Shown: piece after piece, positions 50,227 through 56,908 of the stretch
Position numbering within the stretch: the first letter of the stretch is position 1
Layout of the letters: each line of letters begins with the position of its first letter
IMG/VR virus record: IMGVR_UViG_3300024259_000002
Coordinates: 62,001-126,000 of that record
DNA length: 64,000 nt
From: a virus
Direction: 5' to 3' (one strand)
The notes under the pieces: model-generated
Databases searched by the model: none
What the model saw: only the letters and a program-made list of their open reading frames with translations
What the model was told of the DNA's origin: nothing
Position numbers and translations under genes: made by a program

Positions 50227-50438
50227 TCTACTTCTTCCATGTTGTTTCTGTTGCTCCAGTTATAGACTCGTAGTGTATGACACTTTGGACATGCTTCCAG
50301 GTCTACTTCGGTTTTGTCATCATGGTAGTTGTCTTCATGCTTGAAGAACAGTCCAGAGACTTTGTAGAAGTGGTCGTACTGATAGCTTTTCTTTTCTTCA
50401 TCGTCGATGAAGCCACAAGTTTTGCATTGGGTTTTCAT
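50223..50438 (-). CDS. zinc-ribbon protein, 71 aa
   Basis: 'MKTQCKTCGFIDDE' and 'DLEACPKCHTLRVYN' give a two-pair Cys zinc ribbon. Coupled to the membrane protein by a 4-nt overlap. Function unknown. Confidence 0.65.
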   Translation of the reverse strand: MKTQCKTCGFIDDEEKKSYQYDHFYKVSGLFFKHEDNYHDDKTEVDLEACPKCHTLRVYNWSNRNNMEEVE

Positions 50439-50441
50439 TTG

Positions 50442-50909
50442 TTATCTCTTGTTCAGAATCTCAATTGCTTGTTGTACTTCTCTGTCAGTGATACCAGTAC
50501 GATAGTCAGTCTGTACAAAGGAACTCAGGTCAGAGAGGTCGAGGTCGTCAATTGCGACCCAGTGAGTGAATGGCCAGCTATTGTCTTTGAGCCATCGGCG
50601 AATTTCTTGACAGCGCTCCTGTTCGAGAGTGGGCGTTTCTTGAATAACTATAGATCTCCACTCTATTCCTGGTGTGTATCCAATGATTTCACCGATGCAG
50701 TCGTAGGATTCAAGCAAGTCTTGGAGCTGGGCAATGGTGCACCCATGTCTCCAATCACTGCTGATTACGAGCTTTGCACCAGTTGCACGGATAATGTCAT
50801 TTACCTTGTTGACCATTGCGGGCCAAAACCAAATTCTTGGAATTTCAAGGCCTGTAGGCTGAGAACCGGAGTTGATTACTCCGTCGAAATCAAGGAAGAT
50901 GCCTTTCAT
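50442..50909 (-). CDS. HAD-like phosphatase (swiss army knife RNA repair-type)
   Basis: 155 aa. HAD motif I 'GIFLDFDGVINSG', motif II 'LVISSDWRHG', and an acidic motif 'THWVAIDDLDLSDL'. The 'ISSDWR' form is typical of the small HAD_18 group seen in phages. Substrate unknown. Confidence 0.75.
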   Translation of the reverse strand: MKGIFLDFDGVINSGSQPTGLEIPRIWFWPAMVNKVNDIIRATGAKLVISSDWRHGCTIAQLQDLLESYDCIGEIIGYTPGIEWRSIVIQETPTLEQERCQEIRRWLKDNSWPFTHWVAIDDLDLSDLSSFVQTDYRTGITDREVQQAIEILNKR

Positions 50910-50912
50910 TAT

Positions 50913-51251
50913 TTACTCACAAGCTTCTTTCGCGGCCTTCAAAACACTTTGTTGGCCAAGAAGATACATGTTGATGAAGTTTCCAAGGATTGAGCTGAAA
51001 ATCTCACTGCTTCGGGAAGACATGACAAGCCCGATAGCTTGGTTTACAAACTGTTCGGAATCTCTCCACCCCTTGCGTCCCAAGGCAACCCAAACCAATT
51101 GAGCTCTTTCATCCATGGAGAAAGTCTTCGGGAAATTGAAGTCACTGCAAGAGAGCAGCACTTCTTTTCTGTCGTCGATTTGGTGTAGGCAATCGTCGCT
51201 CTGTACTTCATTATTCGCCTCTTGAAAGCAGTTCAAAAGAGTGGCCGGCAT
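50913..51251 (-). CDS. hypothetical protein, up to 112 aa
   Basis: The only ATG upstream of residue 46 lies inside the terminator hairpin at 51243-51261, so the true start is uncertain; the ATG at 51116 (MDERAQLVWVALGRKG) is an alternative. C-terminal half helical ('SSEIFSSILGNFINMYLLGQ'). Not recognised. Confidence 0.5.
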   Translation of the reverse strand: MPATLLNCFQEANNEVQSDDCLHQIDDRKEVLLSCSDFNFPKTFSMDERAQLVWVALGRKGWRDSEQFVNQAIGLVMSSRSSEIFSSILGNFINMYLLGQQSVLKAAKEACE

Positions 51252-51261
51252 TTAGCCGGCC
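51243..51261 (-). terminator. hairpin terminator
   Basis: Stem GGCCGGC / GCCGGCC with ATTTA loop, after the stop of repeat protein C on the minus strand. Confidence 0.65.
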
Positions 51262-51289
51262 TTTTCTCTTTCTTTGTCTGTCTGATTCC

Positions 51290-51850
51290 TCAGAAGGGTC
51301 TTAGGAGCCTGACGCCATAGCCTTCTCTTTTGTGAAATGACATCTCACGGAATTCGTATGGAGTCATGTCGCTTGGCAGCTCAATGTATGCTCCAATGCT
51401 AATGTTGTATTCTCCTTCGTAGGCAGTTAGCAGCTTGGCAATTTCTTTGAGAAGCAGCTGTTCTGGTGTCTGGATACGAAGGAGATACTCTTCTTCGGTG
51501 AAGCGCTCATTGTCGAGATACCACTCTTTTGTGCCATCGGAGTAGACGACTGCAGGGCCATCTGTGCGGTGGGGTTTACCGTTTAGGTACCAAGCTTGGC
51601 CACCATCAGAATCGATGACTGCTGGTCCATCTGTGCGGTGACGCTTGCCGTCTTGGTACCAGGCTTGGTAGCCACTGGAATAGATGACTGCAGGTCCGTC
51701 TGTACGGTGAAGTTTACCGTTTAGGTACCATACTTGGTAGCCGTCGGGATGGATGACTGCAGGTCCGTCTGTACGGTGTCGTTTACCGTTGAAGTACCAC
51801 TCAATGGTTCCATTTTCGTAGGTTCTGACTTCTTGGGTTTTGTGGTTCAT
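51290..51850 (-). CDS. HRxDGPA 23-residue repeat protein C (4 repeats)
   Basis: 186 aa. N-terminus M-N-H-K-T-Q-E-V-R-T-Y-E-N-G almost identical to copies A and B; four repeats; a different C-terminal domain ('YLLRIQTPEQLLLKEIAKLL' and an acidic end) in place of the common tail. Function unknown. Confidence 0.75.
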   Translation of the reverse strand: MNHKTQEVRTYENGTIEWYFNGKRHRTDGPAVIHPDGYQVWYLNGKLHRTDGPAVIYSSGYQAWYQDGKRHRTDGPAVIDSDGGQAWYLNGKPHRTDGPAVVYSDGTKEWYLDNERFTEEEYLLRIQTPEQLLLKEIAKLLTAYEGEYNISIGAYIELPSDMTPYEFREMSFHKREGYGVRLLRPF

Positions 51851-51853
51851 TGT

Positions 51854-52108
51854 TTACCCCAAGAATTCGTCTTCGCTACTCAGAGATTCGCTGTGGATGA
51901 TGAACTCACCGTCGATGCGAATTACTTCTGGATTGCGTGAAGGGATAGCCTCAATGATTCCCGTAGAGAGTACACAAATGCTGCAGTCACCCTGATAGGC
52001 GACCTTCATCAAGACTGGAGTATCTCTGTCAGTTGGGTATCGGAAGACTTCTCCGATATCGAGGTCACTGAAATGGATGACTTTCTTTCTGCCATGAGAG
52101 ATTTTCAT
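51854..52108 (-). CDS. hypothetical protein, 84 aa
   Basis: Begins MKISHGRKKVIHFSDLDIGE; beta-rich, with 'GDCSICVLSTGIIEAIPS'. Resembles small phage proteins of unknown function. Starts downstream of the hairpin at 52163. Confidence 0.6.
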   Translation of the reverse strand: MKISHGRKKVIHFSDLDIGEVFRYPTDRDTPVLMKVAYQGDCSICVLSTGIIEAIPSRNPEVIRIDGEFIIHSESLSSEDEFLG

Positions 52109-52162
52109 TGTTCCTCTCTATTTGTTGTACCAGGTGATGTGTGTCCAGTCCGTGGCTTCCTT

Positions 52163-52188
52163 TGCACGCCGCCTAATGTCGGCGTGCA
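52163..52188 (-). terminator. hairpin terminator
   Basis: Stem TGCACGCCG / CGGCGTGCA with 8-nt loop between genes. The T-run is on the plus side. A second hairpin (TACCCTC/GAGGGTA, about 52340-52359) lies just before the end of repeat gene D. The rest of 52189-52366 has no gene. Confidence 0.55.
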
Positions 52189-52366
52189 TTTTGTTTCCAG
52201 GAGCCGGCGCCTAAAACTTGTTCCTAAAGGCCTCAGAAACTTTTTCCTCTGCTTTTCAACAGCTATCTATTTCTCTTACCCCAAATTCTCCCATATCTCA
52301 CTTACCAATATAAGCGATGTATTGATGAAGAAGGGTACTTTTTTACCCTCCCCTGAGGGTATCTTT

Positions 52367-52684
52367 TTACTCTGGGGTGAGTCGATAGCGATAGCCATTG
52401 ATTTCGAGGATTTGTCCCTTGAGAGGATGGGTTTGGAGTTCTGGGACGGATTGGGTACGACGCTTGTGCTCTGCTTCGGTGAGGAGTTCATCGTTGAGGA
52501 AATAGTACTTTGTACCATCGGAATCAATGACAGCAGGGCCATCTGTGTGGTGGAACTTACCGTTTTGGTACCAAGCTTGGTAGCCATCGGAATTGGTGAC
52601 TGCAGGTCCATCTACCCTGTGCAATTGTCCATTCTCGTAGTGCCTAACTGTCCCATACTCATCCGTAACAATCTTCGTAGTCAT
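52367..52684 (-). CDS. HRxDGPA 23-residue repeat protein D (2 repeats)
   Basis: 105 aa. Start MTTKIVTDEYGTVRHYENG at 52684 with AAGGAGAAAG upstream. Only two repeats, then the common tail 'LLTEAEHKRRTQSVPELQT' and 'GQILEINGYRYRL'. The shortest of the four relatives. Confidence 0.75.
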   Translation of the reverse strand: MTTKIVTDEYGTVRHYENGQLHRVDGPAVTNSDGYQAWYQNGKFHHTDGPAVIDSDGTKYYFLNDELLTEAEHKRRTQSVPELQTHPLKGQILEINGYRYRLTPE

Positions 52685-52710
52685 GACTTTCTCCTTGTAT
52701 GTCACTTTGT

Positions 52711-52730
52711 AGGCCAGCTTTCGCTGGCCT
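52711..52730 (-). terminator. hairpin upstream of repeat gene D
   Basis: Stem AGGCCAGC / GCTGGCCT with a 4-nt loop, located about 27 nt upstream of the repeat gene D start. Either ends transcripts coming from the right or structures the leader. Confidence 0.5.
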
Positions 52731-52824
52731 TATGCAGCCTCTGTGGCTATTTCTGATTGTCTTTGCTTATCTTTCCATATGGGAGAAAAGCTTGGGGTTT
52801 TGCTTGTTGAGGGTGACTTATTGC

Positions 52825-52853
52825 TTGAAATCTTTTATATTGTTTGCCATAAT
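52825..52853 (+). promoter_or_regulatory. sigma70-type promoter for the HTH gene
   Basis: TTGAAA (52825-52830) and CATAAT (52848-52853) separated by 17 nt, close to the bacterial consensus. It lies 56 nt before the plus-strand HTH gene. Confidence 0.6.
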
Positions 52854-52867
52854 GAGGAATATATACT

Positions 52868-52879
52868 CTCCCCATGGAG
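52868..52879. promoter_or_regulatory. candidate operator CTCCCCATGGAG
   Basis: Inverted repeat CTCC-CCAT-GGAG just downstream of the -10 box and before the HTH gene, a natural position for autoregulation. The same 12 bases occur again at 63137-63148. Confidence 0.4.
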
Positions 52880-52908
52880 ACTCGTGTTAATCTCAGAATG
52901 AGGCAAAT

Positions 52909-53112
52909 ATGGCAAAGAACTCCAGAGGCCGGCCCTCCAAGATACTGTTTACTATCCGATTCCAGGATGTCTCTGATTATCTCAATGTTCCTGTAAGGAC
53001 TCTCTATCGGATGAAGGAAAGAGGACATCTCTCTGTAGAGGGGAGCCTTGAAGAGTTCTTGGATTGTCTGTTGAGGCTACGCTTTGAAAAGAAGCTGAAG
53101 GAGCTATTGTGA
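52909..53112 (+). CDS. small HTH DNA-binding regulator, 67 aa
   Basis: The only plus-strand gene of the right half. 'RFQDVSDYLNVPVRTLYRMK' is a MerR/excisionase-like winged helix-turn-helix, preceded by a basic N-terminus 'AKNSRGRPSKI'. A GAGG lies upstream of the ATG and a consensus-like promoter at 52825. It could control the divergent minus-strand units. Confidence 0.7.
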   Translation: MAKNSRGRPSKILFTIRFQDVSDYLNVPVRTLYRMKERGHLSVEGSLEEFLDCLLRLRFEKKLKELL

Positions 53113-53150
53113 AGGGGCTCATAGAGTGAATTGTTGTGGAAGAAGTTTGT

Positions 53151-53327
53151 TTATTCGCCGCGAACTTCCAACACTGCGTACACGCTCAAACAGATGATGA
53201 ACACTACTGCATGATTGACTACACACAGTCTGAATTCTGGTGTAACAGTGTAGAGGATGGTGCTTACCATTGTTGACCATCCTGAATATGTCATCAGGAT
53301 CAGCATTGCGTTCTTGAATTCTTCCAT
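53151..53327 (-). CDS. 58-aa small membrane protein
   Basis: ATG at 53327 to TAA at 53151. Two hydrophobic stretches (residues 8-26 and 35-53) suggest a two-pass inner-membrane peptide. It is flanked by a terminator upstream and the HTH gene on the other strand. Function unknown. Confidence 0.6.
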   Translation of the reverse strand: MEEFKNAMLILMTYSGWSTMVSTILYTVTPEFRLCVVNHAVVFIICLSVYAVLEVRGE

Positions 53328-53350
53328 TGTTTCTCCAGTATTCTTTAAGC

Positions 53351-53372
53351 GGCGGGCCCTTGAAAGCCCGCC
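53351..53372 (-). terminator. hairpin terminator
   Basis: Stem GGCGGGC / GCCCGCC with an 8-nt loop between two small membrane-protein genes. Confidence 0.6.
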
Positions 53373-53473
53373 TACTTATTGCTTGGGATGGTCATTCCTT
53401 CTTTTTCCCGAACGATAGAAACTACCATATCGGCCAAAAAGACTCAAATGCCATAGCGGTGGACACTTGTGAT

Positions 53474-53713
53474 TCACTCTTCGAGCTGTTCACACTTCTC
53501 TTCCAGGTCGGAAGGATAGATGTGCTCCAAGTAGGCTCCTGCAAAGAGGCTTGGACCACCAATGCAGATCCAGCAGATGAGGAAAAGGAAGAAATAGTCA
53601 CCAGTGCCGTATTTCGAGTTGTTGTTGTCCCAGACATTCTTCATAAAGGCTTTGAAGGCCATGAAGAACAATGCGATGATTGCGAGAAGACCGAGGATTT
53701 CGAGTGGGTTCAT
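53474..53713 (-). CDS. small membrane protein, 79 aa
   Basis: Two transmembrane helices (residues 5-24 and 42-62) joined by a polar loop with 'NNNSKYGTGD'; acidic C-terminus. Possibly a membrane accessory or holin-type protein. The stretch 53373-53473 shows no gene. Confidence 0.65.
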   Translation of the reverse strand: MNPLEILGLLAIIALFFMAFKAFMKNVWDNNNSKYGTGDYFFLFLICWICIGGPSLFAGAYLEHIYPSDLEEKCEQLEE

Positions 53714-53743
53714 TGTTTTCCCTTATAGCAGTTCATGAAGATA

Positions 53744-53761
53744 GCCCCACTCTTGTGGGGC
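53744..53761 (-). terminator. hairpin terminator
   Basis: Stem GCCCCAC / GTGGGGC with a TCTT loop, after the stop of the gene at 53801. Confidence 0.65.
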
Positions 53762-53800
53762 ATTCTCTCGGGCGCGAAACCAAACATTCTTCTTACAAGC

Positions 53801-54037
53801 CTACAAAGGCAGCTCTCTTACTTCCCTGAAGTAGACTCCATGTTGATGAAGTAGGTCTGCCAATACCATTGGATGATGTGTACCATGTCCCCAATACCTG
53901 ACAGCAGACAGGTTGTCTCCGAGTGCCGTGACTGTAGGACCTTTGGTTCCAGTCATCTCTTCGAATGAAGTGAGCTTGTCAACACAGCTTTGTGCATCTT
54001 GGGGATGCACGTTTACTCTGATACGATAGCGTCTCAT
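53801..54037 (-). CDS. hypothetical protein, 78 aa
   Basis: Start MRRYRIRVNVHPQD at 54037 by ATGA overlap with the upstream gene. Small alpha/beta protein ('FEEMTGTKGPTVTALGDNLS'). Not recognised. Confidence 0.6.
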   Translation of the reverse strand: MRRYRIRVNVHPQDAQSCVDKLTSFEEMTGTKGPTVTALGDNLSAVRYWGHGTHHPMVLADLLHQHGVYFREVRELPL

Positions 54038-54231
54038 TCCTGACATGTGCAGACTCCGTCTTGGTAGGAGAGCATTTCTTGGCCGCAGGTTACACCGCAG
54101 TTCTTCAGGCTGGATGCATTGGTGGTCGTTACGATGGCAGCCAGCAGACCGAGAAGAGCAGTGAGACAGGCAAGGGTGATGATTGAGATCCCGATGTTGT
54201 CCTTGCCAATTGCGTTGATGAAGCTGGTCAT
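54034..54231 (-). CDS. small membrane protein with Cys-rich tail, 65 aa
   Basis: One transmembrane helix (residues 16-38, IITLACLTALLGLLAAIV) and a Cys-rich C-terminal part 'NCGVTCGQEMLSYQDGVCTC'. Looks like a bitopic protein with an exported disulfide region. Coupled to the next gene. Confidence 0.6.
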   Translation of the reverse strand: MTSFINAIGKDNIGISIITLACLTALLGLLAAIVTTTNASSLKNCGVTCGQEMLSYQDGVCTCQE

Positions 54232-54262
54232 TTGGTTGGTTCTCTTTTGCGTTGGTTTTAGA

Positions 54263-54337
54263 TGGCAGGCCTACCTGGACTTGAACCAGGGATAAAAGTT
54301 TAGAAGACTTTTGTGATATCCGCTTCACTATAGGCCC
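54263..54337 (-). tRNA. tRNA-Arg(UCU)
   Basis: Full cloverleaf on the minus strand: acceptor GGGCCTA/TAGGCCT, D-stem GTGA/TCAC, anticodon arm AAAGT-CTTCTAA-ACTTT (anticodon TCT), T-arm CCTGG-TTCAAGT-CCAGG, and encoded CCA. Reads AGA codons, which the left part of the window uses often. Confidence 0.92.
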
Positions 54338-54349
54338 GAAGTCATAAGG

Positions 54350-54371
54350 AAGCCCCGCTTTCGCGGGGCTT
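54350..54371 (-). terminator. hairpin terminator
   Basis: Stem AAGCCCCGC / GCGGGGCTT with a TTTC loop, directly after the stop of the 20-aa peptide gene and before the tRNA. Confidence 0.7.
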
Positions 54372-54379
54372 ATGGCCTT

Positions 54380-54442
54380 TTATTCCTTGTGAGGCCAGGC
54401 GGCGATGGCAAGAAAGACAATGACCAGAATCCAGAAGTCCAT
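54380..54442 (-). CDS. 20-aa membrane peptide
   Basis: ATG at 54442 with GAGGAG 5 nt upstream, TAA at 54380. The sequence is almost entirely a hydrophobic helix (DFWILVIVFLAIAAW) and it is followed by a terminator. A good candidate for a real microprotein, though the size limits certainty. Confidence 0.45.
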   Translation of the reverse strand: MDFWILVIVFLAIAAWPHKE

Positions 54443-54455
54443 GAGAGCTCCTCAG

Positions 54456-54827
54456 CTACCAGGTGAAGCCTTTGACTCCATTGTCGAGCTGTACCACTCT
54501 CCACTTCTTCTTGTCAGCGTAGAGGAGGCTCTGGAGCTCTCTGAAGAACCTGTAGGCGAGCTTGTGGTGCTTGCGATACCAGATGTTCTTGAAGAGGATG
54601 ATGCTGCCTTCTGGAAGCAGGTTGAGTTGGTTGAGGAGGTCTTTTACTTGCGCGGCCCTCTTCAGTTGCTCTGCCCTGCTTTCCGCCGCCGCGACTACGA
54701 ACTCCCTCTTGCCATTGTACTGGCCCCACTGGAAGACTCGCCCCCAGAACTCCAGGGCATTGTCTTCATTGCCTCGGGAACCGGGGATGTAGACTCCTGC
54801 TGAATGGAGTCGCTGGTTGACAGACAT
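54456..54827 (-). CDS. hypothetical protein, 123 aa
   Basis: Soluble helical protein ('RAEQLKRAAQVKDLLNQLNL') with a basic C-terminus. Marks the beginning of the more GC-rich section of the window. Not recognised. Confidence 0.6.
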   Translation of the reverse strand: MSVNQRLHSAGVYIPGSRGNEDNALEFWGRVFQWGQYNGKREFVVAAAESRAEQLKRAAQVKDLLNQLNLLPEGSIILFKNIWYRKHHKLAYRFFRELQSLLYADKKKWRVVQLDNGVKGFTW

Positions 54828-54835
54828 TGCTCACC

Positions 54836-55009
54836 TCACTTGAGCCTCTTGATTTCTTCGTAGCTGATGATGGATTCTCCAGGACCGAGCTGTGCCTCGA
54901 AGACTTGGAGAGCTTCGTCGAGAGTTTCGACCTCTCCAACGATGTGATAGAGATGTCCAGGCACTATCCAGTTGCGCAGGCGGACCTTGGCGTGGATGTA
55001 GTAGGTCAT
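54836..55009 (-). CDS. hypothetical protein, 57 aa
   Basis: Start MTYYIHAKVRLRNWI at 55009, ATGA-coupled. Beta-rich with 'VGEVETLDEALQVFEAQLG'. Not recognised. Confidence 0.6.
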   Translation of the reverse strand: MTYYIHAKVRLRNWIVPGHLYHIVGEVETLDEALQVFEAQLGPGESIISYEEIKRLK

Positions 55010-55281
55010 GTCTCGTCCTTTTCTGCCATCAAGAGACCAATCGCGTTGTTGAGGTGGCATGGGTCCATTTGACTATGGATGTAGTAGAAGTTGTTGCGAC
55101 TGGCGACGACTTCAGAGGTTTCCGTGCAGTATTGCACGAAGTCTTTTGGAGCTCCGTAACCGAGGTCTCTGAGGCACCCGTTGACCATGAAGTGTATCAT
55201 GCGGAGTAGCATTTCATCCTCAGTGAGACGATGAAGAATGAGTCCGCCGTCCACGGAGATAGGCTCGTAGGTAGTCTTCAT
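55006..55281 (-). CDS. hypothetical protein, 91 aa
   Basis: Small helical/beta protein ('LLRMIHFMVNGCLRDLGYGA'). It follows the tRNA gene at 55306. Not recognised. Confidence 0.6.
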   Translation of the reverse strand: MKTTYEPISVDGGLILHRLTEDEMLLRMIHFMVNGCLRDLGYGAPKDFVQYCTETSEVVASRNNFYYIHSQMDPCHLNNAIGLLMAEKDET

Positions 55282-55305
55282 GTGGGTCCCTGGCTTGTTG
55301 AGATG

Positions 55306-55393
55306 TGGTGAGGGCGGTAGGATTCGAACCTACGGTGGACTTTCGTCGTCAGCTTAAAAGGCTGGTCCTCTCGGCCAACTGAGGGACGCCCCA
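55306..55393 (-). tRNA. class II tRNA with atypical anticodon (best fold UUU)
   Basis: Minus strand, 88 nt with encoded CCA. D-stem CCTC/GAGG, T-arm GTAGG-TTCGAAT-CCTAC, and a long variable arm (about 15 nt, GAC-GAAA-GTC hairpin) as in Leu/Ser tRNAs, but the anticodon arm CAGC-CTTTTAA-GCTG puts TTT at the anticodon positions. The first acceptor pair (T1-C72) does not pair. Identity therefore unresolved. Confidence 0.7.
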
Positions 55394-55410
55394 TATTTCT
55401 TCATAATACA

Positions 55411-55430
55411 AGGCCCCCTGCGGGGGCCCT
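55411..55430 (-). terminator. GC-rich hairpin terminator
   Basis: Stem GGCCCCC / GGGGGCC with a short loop between the gene at 55441 and the tRNA. Confidence 0.6.
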
Positions 55431-55440
55431 GCTTCAAGCT

Positions 55441-55731
55441 CTACTTGTACGTGTAGAACGCCTGGCTGGTCTCCAGGACCACCATGTTGCGGTTGATTGC
55501 TCGGCTGAGCACGTCCTGACGCTGGTCGTCCACGTTCCTTCCACCGCCCTTGACGGCAGAACCCATCTGCTTGAGGCCACAGAGCCTGATGTAGTAGTTG
55601 GCGCTGATGGGGCAGTCGCGGTTCTTGATGGCGAGCCAACCCAAGCCCCCGACCTTCTTGGTGAAGCGGGAGTCGAAGTTGGTGTTGTAGCTGGTGATGC
55701 TGAGCACGGAAACCTCCTGTGCAGTGTTCAT
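55441..55731 (-). CDS. hypothetical protein, 96 aa
   Basis: Start MNTAQEVSVLSITSY at 55731; a longer frame would run through the terminator at 55738. Beta/loop-rich with 'GRNVDDQRQDVLSRAINRN'. Not recognised. Confidence 0.6.
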   Translation of the reverse strand: MNTAQEVSVLSITSYNTNFDSRFTKKVGGLGWLAIKNRDCPISANYYIRLCGLKQMGSAVKGGGRNVDDQRQDVLSRAINRNMVVLETSQAFYTYK

Positions 55732-55737
55732 AAGGGA

Positions 55738-55757
55738 GGGCCCCTTGAAGGGGCCCC
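55738..55757 (-). terminator. GC-rich hairpin terminator
   Basis: Stem GGGCCCC / GGGGCCC between two single-gene units. Confidence 0.65.
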
Positions 55758-55763
55758 ATCTGA

Positions 55764-56060
55764 CTATCTCACGTGCATTGGAGGCTCGTAGGCCCACAGA
55801 GACCTTCCAGTGTGCTCGTACCAACAGAACTCCAGGTTGCGGAGGTACTCGTCGTCATCGATATCAGCATTGATGACGCAGGCTTCTCCGGAGATGTAGG
55901 CAGCAGAGCCGTTTGGAGCCGCCGTGGAAGATGCGGAGTACCAGAACCTCGGCATGTAGTCGGCAGGACGCATACCAGAAGCGTACAACTGATAGCCAAC
56001 CATGCCAAGGCCCGTGATGAGGAAGAACACGATGAGGATGTTTTCCAGGAAGCGATTCAT
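55764..56060 (-). CDS. membrane-anchored protein, 98 aa
   Basis: Start MNRFLENILIVFFL at 56060 with AGAGGT upstream. One N-terminal transmembrane helix (residues 7-27), then a polar exported-type domain with 'SGEACVINADIDDDEYLRNL' and two Cys. Function unknown. Confidence 0.65.
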   Translation of the reverse strand: MNRFLENILIVFFLITGLGMVGYQLYASGMRPADYMPRFWYSASSTAAPNGSAAYISGEACVINADIDDDEYLRNLEFCWYEHTGRSLWAYEPPMHVR

Positions 56061-56093
56061 TGCAGACCTCTTGTGGAAGTGATTCATTGAAAA

Positions 56094-56113
56094 GGGAGCC
56101 CAAAAGGGCTCCC
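56094..56113 (-). terminator. hairpin terminator
   Basis: Perfect stem GGGAGCCC / GGGCTCCC with AAAA loop, upstream of the membrane protein gene. Confidence 0.65.
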
Positions 56114-56485
56114 TACCAGAAGCATTCTCCCTGGAATCAGGGTTACTGGCTCCTGGATTTCTCTTCAACAATGACCACAGATTGTTAGGCAGTAGAACCC
56201 TCTTTGTGCAAGTATTCGTGATGTCATTCACGATAGCTGGTTGGGTGCAATCACGTTCCTGACTCTCAACCTATTGGTGTAGGCTTTCTCACACATTGAC
56301 CTTTGACTTGGCTGTATGAGTTGTCGTTCCAGAGCACCAACTCTGGTAATGGTCATAGAGTAGCCCGGTCTCTGACCGGGCCGCCCTTCCAAATTCTTTC
56401 TTTACTCGCCCACAAAAACAATCCCCTCAACCAATCAAACAAGAGACAGGAGGCAGTCTCTTCAGAAAGGATGAGAGGAATGAGT
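56114..56485. other. intergenic stretch with one hairpin, no gene seen
   Basis: About 370 nt. Only a strong hairpin GCCCGGTC-TCT-GACCGGGC at 56363-56381, a probable terminator of the gene at 56486, is recognisable. No reading frame with convincing start signals was found. Confidence 0.5.
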
Positions 56486-56728
56486 CTATGCAGGTTCTTC
56501 TGCCATCTTCTGTGCACGTTCCCATGCCATCTTGAAGGCATCGTAAGAGCCATGACTGATGACCCCGATACCCACCAAGAACAGCACTGGTACCAGAACC
56601 ATCCATGCGAAGACCTGCAGCAACTCCAGGAGTGGAGTCCACTTGAAGGTGATGAAGAGGATGGCAGCTCCGACCAGGAACTTGCCCCACCAGGGGCACT
56701 GATTGTACAGCTCTTTGAGCTTTTTCAT
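56486..56728 (-). CDS. small membrane protein, 80 aa
   Basis: Start MKKLKELYNQCPWWG at 56728 with AAGGAG upstream. Two hydrophobic segments (residues 12-27 and 34-55), then a basic C-terminal helix. Function unknown. Confidence 0.65.
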   Translation of the reverse strand: MKKLKELYNQCPWWGKFLVGAAILFITFKWTPLLELLQVFAWMVLVPVLFLVGIGVISHGSYDAFKMAWERAQKMAEEPA

Positions 56729-56861
56729 GGTTTCTCCTTGGAGATTGTTCATAGAGGAGGGCAGGCTCTGCCTGCCAGCAGTGGCACGGCCTTTGTTCGA
56801 GTTTCTCCGATATCGCGGAGTCATAGGTGGGGCTGTGTGTAGGGGTGTGAGCGGAGGCCAT

Positions 56862-56894
56862 TAAAAAAGAAGGAGGCCCCCGAAGGGGCCTCCT
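56862..56894 (-). terminator. UUCG-loop terminator
   Basis: Minus-strand stem AGGAGGCCCC-TTCG-GGGGCCTCCT followed by TCTTTTTTAA; it ends the RNA polymerase gene transcript. Confidence 0.85.
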
Positions 56895-56908
56895 CGCTCA
56901 GTCTCTGT

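Noticed and set aside
51116-51220. Alternative 56-codon frame starting ATG AAG TAC with a good RBS
   Set aside because: Composition is less protein-like than the overlapping frame, which continues into a helical domain; left as an open start problem.
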